A stretch of DNA of 64,000 bases from Isochrysis galbana (lineage: Eukaryota > Haptophyta > Isochrysidales > Isochrysidaceae): NCBI GenBank assembly GCA_018136815.1, contig CM030934.1, positions 2,316,000 through 2,379,999 on the forward strand, written 5' to 3'. Below, piece by piece: positions 43,695-51,785 of this stretch (positions are counted from its first letter, which is position 1; each line of letters opens with the position of its first letter). Made by a program: the position numbers and the translations under genes. The notes beneath the pieces were generated by a model. That model ran no database searches, had not been told where the DNA came from, and was given only the letters and a program-made list of their open reading frames with translations.

Positions 43695-44017
43695 CACACC
43701 GACCCTGGCTCGCGGCATGGCGTGTCACACACTCCGTTGTCATTGCACTCAAGTCCTTCACAGCACTCGTCGTCATAACTGCACCCCCCCCGTTTCTCGA
43801 TACACGGTGGGACCGTACGGCACTTTTGGTCGGAACACACGAGATCGTGACAACAGTCTCCATCGTTTGCACACTCTCCATCCACATCCTTACATCTATC
43901 TGGCTGCTTCTTATTCGTGAGTACCAACGCCACGACGATGGCGGCGACCACGGTGGCGACGACCACCGCGAGGGCAATCAAAAGTCGTTTCGAGGGCATA
44001 TCTACTCGTATGTCCAT
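43628..44017 (-). CDS. Membrane-anchored protein with three cystine-knot-like repeats
   Basis: Single exon, 129 aa. Start taken at the Met before the basic stretch (S-K-R); a second Met is seven codons in. Residues 11-33 are a single Val/Ala/Leu-rich helix with the basic residues on its N-terminal side, predicting a type II membrane protein with the rest outside the cytosol. Three tandem modules follow, each with six cysteines: C42-x6-C-x5-C-C-x4-C-x4-C66; C72-x6-C-x5-C-C-x4-C-x5-C97; C101-x6-C-x5-C-C-x4-C-x4-C125. This is the spacing of inhibitor-cystine-knot (knottin) folds, found in animal peptide toxins, protease inhibitors and signalling proteins. Function here is unknown; adhesion, inhibition or cell-wall/scale association are all possible. 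A LINE begins close upstream of the start, so the promoter may be disturbed. Confidence 0.72.
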   Translation of the reverse strand: MDIRVDMPSKRLLIALAVVVATVVAAIVVALVLTNKKQPDRCKDVDGECANDGDCCHDLVCSDQKCRTVPPCIEKRGGCSYDDECCEGLECNDNGVCDTPCREPGSVCQTNSECCGEYTCSSGTCKYDD

Positions 44018-44109
44018 TTTTTTTTCAACGTTTCCGGCGTCGCGCTCGCCGTCGGCGTGGGTATCGCGATGCCCCCGAACATCCAATCGCCACACAAGCT
44101 CATGATACA

Positions 44110-45739
44110 CGGAAGCACCAAGGGGTGCAAAGGCTGGCGCCCAGAGGTGGCTCTAGGCCTCTCCCCGATCCACCGCATCTGCGAGTGCGACGCTGAAGCC
44201 GCCAAGCGCAGGGAGCGCAATGAGTCGCGCAAGCTCACTCCCCGCCCTAAATCGGCCCACGAGGCGCTCGGTAAGGCCCCTCCCAAGCCATGCGCCCGCT
44301 TCACGCAAGGCCTTCGTCTGCGCAACAAGCGCGGGGTACGTTACAACCTCTCGCACGAGATCCCCGGAGCATGGATCGACAACAAGTGCACGATCCGCTG
44401 CCGCCTTCATCCACACAAAAAGATCTCGGGGGTTTGCCTCAACGGCCCGACGTGCCTATTCCTCCACCCAGAGTGCGCGGCGGCCCTACTCGCCAAATTG
44501 CACGCAATAGCCCGCGACGCGGCCCAGCCGCCACACCCCAGACTCGCCTTTGACTCCACCCTCGGATACCCAGGTGAGGGACCGGTCAGGGTCGCGACGT
44601 ACAACGTCAACGGCACCAAAGGCGGCAAACTAGCCGCGGTGCTCTCTCAAGCGCGTAAGGCGGGCGTAGACATACTCCTCCTCCAAGAGCTGCACGCATA
44701 CGAAGATGGCTCGCATCGCCGATCGTACAGAACGGCGAACCTCCTAGGCTGGCACTGGTTTGACTCGCCGGGAGAGCTAGCGGACCCGGCAAGCGGAGTA
44801 GCGGTCGCGATTCGCGAAACGTGCGCCAGGGTGACCCCTAGAGTAGACTCTGTAGTGGAAATCATAAAAGGAAGATGCATAAAGGTAGATATCGAGATAG
44901 ACGAAAAACTATACCGTATCCTTTCCGTGTACCTGAGCGCCAACCCGAGTTCGAGGGGCGCCCAGATAGAAAAACTTCGCCACGAGCAATACGTAGCGGA
45001 GAGTATCACTACCCCGACCCTAATGGGAGGCGACTTCAATTGCGTAGAAAACGTAGCGACCGACACGGCAGGCACGGGGCCGACACCCTATGCCAATATG
45101 CACGGGGACAAATGGAGAACCCTTATAAAAAACGCCGGCCTACAGGACGCACATAGAACCATGAAGCTGGGACCGAACACAGGCTTCACGCGCCTAGCAC
45201 ATACCATCCACACGAGAATAGACCGACTATACCACAGCCGATCCACGGACAAATTCCAATGGCACAAATTGGGGCCCAGTCCAGGCCCGTCCACGCTTCC
45301 GATATTTCAAACCATAGAAGCCGTAGCGGGGTACACCCCGGCGAAAGGCAGATCGACGACTCAAAAAATCAAAGACAGACTATTCGCCTACCCGAATTCC
45401 CCGACGCCGGATAGCCTTAAAGCCCTCTACATAATAGCATGGAGATATATCATAAGCGACTTCTACAAAGTGGAATTCGAAAATCACACCTTCCACCACG
45501 TACCGGTTATCGAAAGAGTCCTAAGCAGGTTCACGGCCCTCGTCAGAGGTCGGGAACCTCCGGACAACTTCTTAACCGCACGCACGCGCAAGGCCTCCCT
45601 GGGAAGGAAGCCGAAAATCAAATCTCCACACGACCTCAGCGCCCCTGTCTTCTTAACGAACAACAAAGGCGCCCTAGTCATGAGCACGAATCTGTCTCTG
45701 GTAGCGGAAGCCCTCAACATAGCAGAGCGCCTAGCCTAA
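44110..45739 (+). pseudogene. LINE ORF2 with endonuclease fused to C-terminus (RT deleted)
   Basis: Continuous open frame. It starts with a Cys/His segment (C-x3-C-x2-H-P...C-x4-C-x3-H-P-x-C) and enters an APE-type endonuclease at about 44590: V-A-T-Y-N-V-N-G, L-L-L-Q-E, G-G-D-F-N-C and T-R-I-D-R-L. At about 45296 the frame jumps directly to the extreme C-terminal part (T-I-E-A-V-A-G-Y-T-P...), equivalent to the 9.49-9.92 kb segment of the first LINE. RT, thumb and zinc knuckle are gone, yet the frame is kept. The endonuclease lacks its last catalytic His block. It is a dead element by itself. Confidence 0.85.
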
Positions 45740-46063
45740 CCGAGTGACCCCGCGCCGCGAGCCGCCCATCGTCCTAGAGTAGGCCCTAGACACACTGACC
45801 TCAGCTGCCTGACACCCAGCACAAGGAGCTAACACACAATAGCCGGTAGCCCGATGGCATAGGAGGAAGGCGCGAAACAGGCCATCGCGAATCGGCACAC
45901 ACCGTCTGTCACTGGAGACCCACGACACCCAGCCCCTAGGTAGAGCACGAGGGGACGAGCCGCAAGGCAGGTGTAGGGGGAGTGAAAGGAAACGGGCGAG
46001 GCTGCGAAGTTACCGTGCAAAGTCGCGCGCGCGGCGAGATTATTAAGAAGTTTTTTTTTTTTT
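45740..46063 (+). mobile_element. LINE 3' UTR with T13 tail
   Basis: Follows the ORF stop. GTAGAGCACGAGGGGA from 45940, CCGCAAGGC, GCGCGCGCGGCGAGATTATT, AAGAAG, then thirteen T at 46051-46063. It closely matches the 10.0-10.27 kb tail. Confidence 0.9.
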
Positions 46064-46223
46064 GCTGTAGTTGATTGAAGTCTTGCAGCTGGTGCTTTCT
46101 AGTACCCAGATTAGCGAATGGACGGTGTTTCCCACTTCTTGACATTGTCGATGCCATTGTGCACTTTGCGCCCGTTCCGAGATCATAAAATGTGGTTTAT
46201 GATCTCCGGCTGAGGCTCGTTAC

Positions 46224-47012
46224 TAGATCAATTAGTTGTCGCAACTAAGTTTATACTTGGTTGCCCCATGGGGGGGCACGAGCCCCCCCCTCTCTCCACT
46301 CCTCCCCTGCCATGGGGGAGGAACCACCCATCCTCCTGGCACGCCTGATGGCTTGCCAGGAGGCCACTGCCCTACTGACCCACTCCCTTCCCCACAGGCT
46401 CGCCCCATTCGCCCATCCTGGCCCCTCGTGGCCAGCCCATTGCTCCAACCCCCCCTCCCCCCCTGGTCGACAGGCAGACAGGTGCAGATTGGGGGCCCCA
46501 GAGGCTCAGGAGCGCCAGCGAGGGAGAGGCAGGGGAGACCAGGGCCCAGTCCCAGCCTCCTCTGCCCCCAGAGCTGGCCTCCAAGAGCCTCCAGGGGTCG
46601 CCAGCAGGCAGCTGCAGGCCTGCCGCAGGCGCGCCATCGCGCGTGCCGCAGGAGAGGGGAGAGAGAGCGCGGAGAAGGGGGTGGGCGGAGCGAGAGCTCC
46701 GCTCACCGAAAAATAGGTAAGTCCCGCACCTGTTTACAGGATAAGTCGGGGCTGAGACCGCCGCCCACTCGGAGACACAGGAGGAAGGGGGGGAATGATC
46801 ACCGGGGGGGGGCGCGGGCCACCGGACCATATCTAAGCCCTTCACCCCTATCCCCCTAGTAGTGCACGGGGGGAGTCGCCTTATGGCGGGGGGAGAAGGG
46901 CCGGGGAAGTGGGGGTGTAGAAAGTTTCCTACGTGAGTAGAAAGTAGAGGGTCCACGGCCGCGTGTGCGGTGAGACTATTAAAAGGTTTAATTATTTAGA
47001 TCAATTAGTTGT
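46224..47012 (+). mobile_element. SINE-like element, family B, with 16-bp target duplication
   Basis: Element 46240-46996 (757 bp), flanked by TAGATCAATTAGTTGT at 46224-46239 and 46997-47012. Head (TATACTTGG...CCCCCCCCTCTCTCCACT) and body (CCCTGGTCG...CAGGC...GCCAGCGAGGGAGAGGCAGG) resemble family A. The last 130 bp (AGTAGTGCACGGGGGGAGTC...GGTGAGACTATTAAAAGG) resembles the LINE 3' UTR instead of the family A hairpin tail. This suggests it is mobilised by the LINE through a borrowed 3' end. Confidence 0.88.
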
Positions 47013-47058
47013 GGTACGTACCCACGCACAACATGCCGCTCGCATGCGGATAACGACT

Positions 47059-47143
47059 GCGTCGTGGCGGCGGGGGGCTGTGGGAGGTGGGAGCGGTCGG
47101 CGCGCGCTCCATCGCTAAAACTATAACGAATAACGATAGTTTT
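47059..47143 (-). mobile_element. Inverted LINE 5' end
   Basis: Minus strand: AAAACTAT...ATAGTTTT inverted pair (47136-47143 / 47117-47124), AGCG, ATG (47112-47110), then coding sequence nearly identical to the first 18 or so codons of ORF1 at 54706. It lies directly before a plus-strand LINE 3' end. Confidence 0.8.
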
Positions 47144-47169
47144 TTCGCAACGACGGAGAAACAAAAACA

Positions 47170-47419
47170 CCTAGGATTGACAAGGCACTCAGCGGCACGG
47201 GAGACGGGAGAAAGGTGGGGACATACCGCTGAGCCGCTGAGGTCAGGTGCACGCCGCCTAGCTCAACACCCCCACATGACCTGGGCCCTTAAGTAGAGCA
47301 CGAGGGGAGTTGCCGCAAGGCGCAAGGCGGGAAATGAGGGTGAGGTAGGAGAATGGGCGTGGCTACGATAGCGTTATTCAGTGCCACGTGCGAGGCGAGA
47401 TAATAAAAAAAGTTTTTTT
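47170..47419 (+). mobile_element. LINE 3' end (T-tailed)
   Basis: CCTGGGCCCTTAAGTAGAGC (signature GTAGAGCACGAGGGGA from 47293), TTGCCGCAAGGCG, GTGCGAGGCGAGATAATAAA and T7. Together with the adjoining inverted 5' end it looks like one event with 5' inversion and internal loss. Confidence 0.8.
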
Positions 47420-48330
47420 AAGGATAAGATAGATCGTATATATTATCAATAAGACTTTTGTTAACTGGCTGCTCTAGCTGGGTACATGTACATGCTTAGG
47501 CATTGCTTGGCTCGGCAACGTAGAGATATGAAGTAGCAGCACAACGGACAACGGCATTGCTCTCTATACTTGCACCACGCACTTACACGCAACGAGACAT
47601 GCAGACTACCTCGACGCGTGTAAGAAAGAGGACGGCTGCGCCCCTCTCCGCGATCCACGACTACAACCTTCACCCTGCCATGTGCTGCTGTGTGGATGTG
47701 TCCATGCATATGCCGTTGGAACCGTGGCAAATGGACGAACAACGAGAACTGACGCTCAAGCACCCAGATGGCAGCGGTGGTTGGCGGAAGCGCAGTCGCC
47801 TCGAGTATCCTGCGTGATGCCTCGAGTATCCTGCAAGATGCACGTATGTGCATACTTTGAAGCACAAGGCAGAGAGCTCACAACAAATCCCGGCTTACAT
47901 GAGGTGGCGTGGAGCTCGATTGGGACAACAAGCCGAGTGTGGCGCCCATTCTACATGGCCCTTTGGCGAATCGGAAGAGTGCCATGGAGGACCGGCACGT
48001 TTGTCGGCTCGCAGTATACTCAACCGGTCGTGCGCTTGCGACGTATGAGAGGGACCATTGGCACGTGGGTCCGACCCGCCAAAGAGCTGTTGGGGTGAGC
48101 AGCCTGCCCTGTGGACCTTTGACGGCTTGGAGTGCGCACAATAGACATGTTGTCACGAATCACTTGATGCATGGATGTACTCACTACAGGAGGGAAGCCA
48201 TTCGCCAACGCTCGAAGACACGGCCTGGGCGACCAGCCATCATGCGTGGCAGTACTGGGTGTCCGAGGCAGCAGAAGTCCGGTCTGTGCGCGGTCTCACC
48301 TCGGGGGTGGGGGGGCCTACAAGGGCTTAG
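47420..48330. other. Intergenic, no gene confirmed
   Basis: A short direct repeat CTCGAGTATCCTGC lies near 47797 and 47821. Frames on + near 47905-48100 have ordinary composition but no motif. They could be upstream exons of the possible terminal exon at 48331. Confidence 0.35.
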
Positions 48331-48456
48331 GACAATCAGCCTAGAAAGCAGGCGAGAGAGGTCGAGAAGAGGGCTAAGCTGCAGAAGGCCGAGCCCACCA
48401 GGCGAATCCGCGGCCCGAAGTACAGCGCACACAGTTCGCCCCGGCCCACTGGCTGA
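48331..48456 (+). CDS. Possible terminal exon of an unresolved gene
   Basis: After a TTAG acceptor-like site, 41 codons are open to TGA, with coding-like composition (K-Q-A-R-E-V-E-K-R-A-K-L-Q-K-A-E-P, then R-R-I-R-G-P-K-Y). No upstream exon was joined with confidence. It is tail-to-tail with the WW-domain gene, 23 bases away. Confidence 0.25.
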   Translation, partial: DNQPRKQAREVEKRAKLQKAEPTRRIRGPKYSAHSSPRPTG

Positions 48457-48479
48457 GGGCGGCGCGCGAATCCTCGCGC

Positions 48480-48989
48480 TCACTCTTCGGCGTCAGTAGC
48501 GACCGCAGGCTGTGTGGGTGGGTCCCACACAGCTTCGCCGGTAACGTCGTTGACGTAGTAGACGTCGTGCGGCTCTGAGCGCGCGCGGTATGCCGTCCAC
48601 CCATCTGGTAGCGCTGCGTTGATCCCGGCGAGCTCCGCCTCTCCCGCGTAGAGCGCCCTCCTCTTTGCAAGGAACTCGTCGTGCGCCTCTGCGGCGCCCC
48701 ACTTGGTCTCTCTCTCCTCACGCTGTGCGACGAGCCCCAGCTTCTGTTGCAACTCTTCCACATGAAGCTCCTGCTTGAGAGAGGAAGCTGAGGCGTCGGC
48801 CTCTTCATCCCCGGCTTGTGGAGGCAGGCTAGAGGCCTTGACCTCCATGAATGGCTCTCTCTCCTCATCGTAGTAGAGAAAAGGCGTGTCTGGGTGGTCT
48901 ATCTTCATGGTGCCGTACGCGAGGCCGCGCTCGTGAGTGTGGGCAGCGAGGGCTTCCTCGTTCCACGTGCAGCGCCGGCCGGAAGCCAT
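48480..48989 (-). CDS. Protein phosphatase inhibitor-2-like protein with C-terminal WW domain
   Basis: Single exon, 169 aa. Residues 8-43 match the inhibitor-2 (PPP1R2) core: W-N-E-E-A-L-A followed by G-T-M-K-I-D-H-P-D-T-P-F, the segment that docks on PP1. Residues 68-115 are predicted coiled-coil or helical and Glu/Lys-rich, as in inhibitor-2. Residues 128-158 form a WW domain (G-W131...Y-Y-V-N-D-V-T-G-E-A-V-W155-D-P-P), which binds Pro-rich ligands. Inhibitor-2 proteins are intrinsically disordered regulators of PP1; the WW addition would tether it to a Pro-rich partner (inference). I do not know this fusion from standard models. The leader is pyrimidine-rich in sense (G/GA on +, 48995-49200). 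Confidence 0.8.
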   Translation of the reverse strand: MASGRRCTWNEEALAAHTHERGLAYGTMKIDHPDTPFLYYDEEREPFMEVKASSLPPQAGDEEADASASSLKQELHVEELQQKLGLVAQREERETKWGAAEAHDEFLAKRRALYAGEAELAGINAALPDGWTAYRARSEPHDVYYVNDVTGEAVWDPPTQPAVATDAEE

Positions 48990-48994
48990 CCGAA

Positions 48995-49516
48995 CGGGGT
49001 GGGGGTGGGGGTGGGGGTGGGGGGGGAGGTGATGGGAAGAGGGGGAGGGGGGAGGGGGGGAGGGGGCGTCTCGAGGGGGAGGGAAGGGAGAGAAGAGAGC
49101 CAGTGTGGAGAGAGAGAGAGTATTAGCGAGGAAGAGAGGAGGAGGAGGGGAAGAGAAGAGAGAAAGGGGGTGGGGAGGGAGTAATGATAGGGGCCGTGGA
49201 TATTACGTATTGCTTTTCAAGGGAAGGGGTAGTCTAGAAGAAGGGGGAAGAAGTCGGGAGAGAGAGAGGGACGGAGTAAGAAGCCAGAAGAGACGACCGA
49301 TGTATACGAATAAAGAAGGCACGAAATCTTGGTGAGAATTCGGTGGGATGCTGAGGGCGGCGATTGGATCTTCTTGTATTGTCGTGGTGGGGGGGGCGGG
49401 GCACTTCTTCGCTTACACTACTGTTCACTTTAGTAGAGAGATCTTTTGCGGCGAGAGAGTGGCAGTGGGCGGCGTGTTGTTGGTGGGGAGAAAGAGAGAG
49501 AGAGAGAGAGAGGGAG

Positions 49517-49580
<64 letters not shown>

Positions 49581-49660
49581 AGGGAGAGCAGGAGAGAAGA
49601 ACGGGGAGGGCACAAGAGAGAAAAGAAGCCAAGGATGGCCCCCCTCCCCCCCTTCCTCTC
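48995..49660. repeat. G/GA-rich tracts, (GGGGGT)n and (GA)n
   Basis: GGGGTGGGGGTGGGGG at 48998-49025, GGGA tracts to about 49180, and (GA)n at 49490-49575. This purine-rich + strand lies upstream of the minus-strand inhibitor-2/WW gene. Confidence 0.9.
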
Positions 49661-50785
49661 CCTCCCTCCCCCTCTATTATTAGATAGATCGATAGATGAG
49701 GGGGGAGCTCTCTCCCGCGGCTGTGCTTCAGTGCGTCCCGAAGAGTGTGGGAGTACTATTTTAAAAGGTTCTGCTGTAGAGACTCCTTCGAATCTCTGAA
49801 TAAAGTACTCCTCTCGAAGGAAGTGCGCCTTGGGTGAGGTGGCGGTCCGTCGAATATGGGACATAACTACAGTTGAGCCATGGTCCGTTTACAACAATAC
49901 TCGAATGAATGTAAATGTTACCTAGATGGGAAAGACAGCGAGGGGGGTTCCAAATACAGTAAATACAGTCTGCAGTCTGTATTTGGCCTTCGTCCAAATA
50001 TAGCCCGGTCACTCACTCATTTTAACCACTATTTTCCACCTCCCCTGGGTGTCCAAGGATTCCTTAGGGTCCCCCCTACCTGCCCCGCCAACTCCCTCCC
50101 CCCTCCGAACGACCCCCTCCCGCCCCACGAAGGGCGGGAGGGCTCCCGCCCCACGAAGGGCAATGGCGTCGGTGAGGGACCCCCCTCCCTTCCCCCGCGC
50201 TTGGCGGGCTATTTTGGGAGATTCAGGCGGGCGCTCACGGGAGGGAATCGGAATGGTGAATGTGGGGCGCATCACTCTTAGAAACGCGGAGCTTCCGCGA
50301 CGTCCGATCGCCCGCGATCGGCCGAAGAATGGCCTGGAGGTGGTGGCCATGCAGAGCCTAGAGCTCTCGCGAGCAGGGTGGGGGGTCAAGGGTAGGTCGC
50401 ACGCTGGTGCTCAAGGGTCGCACACACTCGTATTGATCCATCCTGGCCCCTCGCACCGCAGGAATGCCTCGATTCGATCCGGCCCGACGCCCAGGGCCAC
50501 GGCCCCATTGACGTCGACAATCGCTCACTCGGACGCCTGGAGGTACAACTCCTCAAGTGCCCGTGCGGCGCAGCGGGCCGGTCGCGACCGGGCCATTCAG
50601 GACCTGCCTTGAGCCCCTCAAAGCCTCCTGGCCCGGCCCCACACGCTCGCGCCAACTGTTGATCCGAAATCTGGAGTGCTGGTGTGTGGCGTGTTCACCT
50701 CTCACCTCCGCCTTCACCGCAAAGGCGTGCGCCGAGGCCGCAGGGCCGACAAATTGGGCTTCTGGGGGGGCACCTTTTGAAATTG
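49661..50785. other. Intergenic, no gene seen
   Basis: Includes (GATA)n-like bases near 49680-49697 and a hairpin near 49985-50003 (TATTTGGCC...CCAAATA). A short direct repeat GCCCCACGAAGGGC lies near 50124 and 50149. No coding signal. Confidence 0.45.
49945..50005. repeat. TATTTGG/CCAAATA hairpin and AATACAG repeats
   Basis: CCAAATACAGTAAATACAGT, CTGCAG, then CTGTATTTGG and CCTTCGTCCAAATA. Inverted pairs form nested hairpins. A similar arrangement is at 62575-62640. Confidence 0.5.
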
Positions 50786-50789
50786 GGCA

Positions 50790-51095
50790 TAGTTGGCCAT
50801 CCAGTGCAAGTGGATGAACGTGGAAGCGCCGGCAGCGCGCCGTATTGTGTTCGAATGTTGGGCACTCAGGCGTGATTCAGTCCGTAAGCTTAGCGTTGTT
50901 GTCGGTCCACACACGGCCAACTTCGACGCGATGCGCGCGGTCGGCTGTATTCTGTCCAGGTGAGTGAACGTGAAAGCGCCGGCAGCGCCCCGTTGCCCCA
51001 ACCAAATCCCACCAAATTTCGGTCAAAACTTTTTTTCGTCGACGGACCAAAATTTTACAAATTTTTTTTGCGAAACTCTGGCCCGACCCAACCAG
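50790..51095 (+). repeat. Dispersed GC repeat copy joined to AAATTT-type repeat
   Basis: 50800-50850 contains GTGGATGAACGTGGAAGCGC and CGGCAGCGCGCCG, the complement of a segment repeated at 6165-6200 and 6370-6405. A second shorter match (AGTGAACGTGAAAGCGCCGG) begins near 50962. 50995-51095 is the AAATTT-type repeat (ACCAAATTTCGGTC...TTTTTTTCGTCGACGG...CCAAAATTTTACAAA and GCGAAACTCTGGCCCG). Confidence 0.55.
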
Positions 51096-51440
51096 ATACC
51101 AGGAATCAGACAATCAGCCCCCCCCTTCCCGTTGGCAACGGCCGTTGGCTGCTCCCCTGCTCCGATGAGGGCACACGCACTCTCACGGGGCGTCGTAAAT
51201 GACGCGGACCCCTTGATATTTTTGTACCTCTTGCCTGCAGGGCATCCCCATGGGCCCAGATCAAGCTTTGGGGGGGCTCTAGAGACAAAAAATACCATTA
51301 GGGGAGGGGGAAGGAGATGCCAGTAGAGGAATTGGCCGCCCACCGAGTATAAATAATCTCCAAAGCATGCATGAAGTAAGGTTAAAGTATCTACTACGAA
51401 GTCTCCCCCGACGCACTGAGCCTGTTCACACTTCACAGCT

Positions 51441-51780
51441 CTCCCTCTCTTCTCTCTTCCTCTCTCTTCCCCTTCCCCCCCCCCTTCTCTCTGCTCGCTC
51501 CGCCCCTCTTTATCTTCCGCAGTCCCCCCCCCCTCCCCCCCCTCTTTCTTCTCTACTCTATCCGCCTTTTTTCCTTTCCCCAGGTGGGGTTGCACGCGGG
51601 AAGCGGCGCTGCGAGCTCTCCCTCCTCCCTCCCTCCCTCCCTCCCTCCCTCCCTCCCTCCCTCCCTCCCTCCCTCCCTCCCTCCCTCCCTCCCTCCCTCC
51701 CTCCCTCCCCCCCACCCCCACCCCACCCCCCACCCACCCACCCACCCGCCCACCTCCCCCCGCCTCTTCCTTTCCCCCTG
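51441..51780 (+). repeat. Pyrimidine tracts including (CCCT)n upstream of repeat-protein gene
   Basis: CT-rich leader from 51441, then about 22 CCCT units at 51622-51709, then CCCA/CCCC. It ends a few bases before the ATG at 51786 and again puts a pyrimidine tract on the coding strand. Confidence 0.95.
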
Positions 51781-51785
51781 GGTGG

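Noticed and set aside
43691-44109. 5' extension of the LINE endonuclease frame
   Set aside because: This part is antisense to the cystine-knot gene, whose Cys spacing gives it the better claim; LINE homology begins only near 44110.
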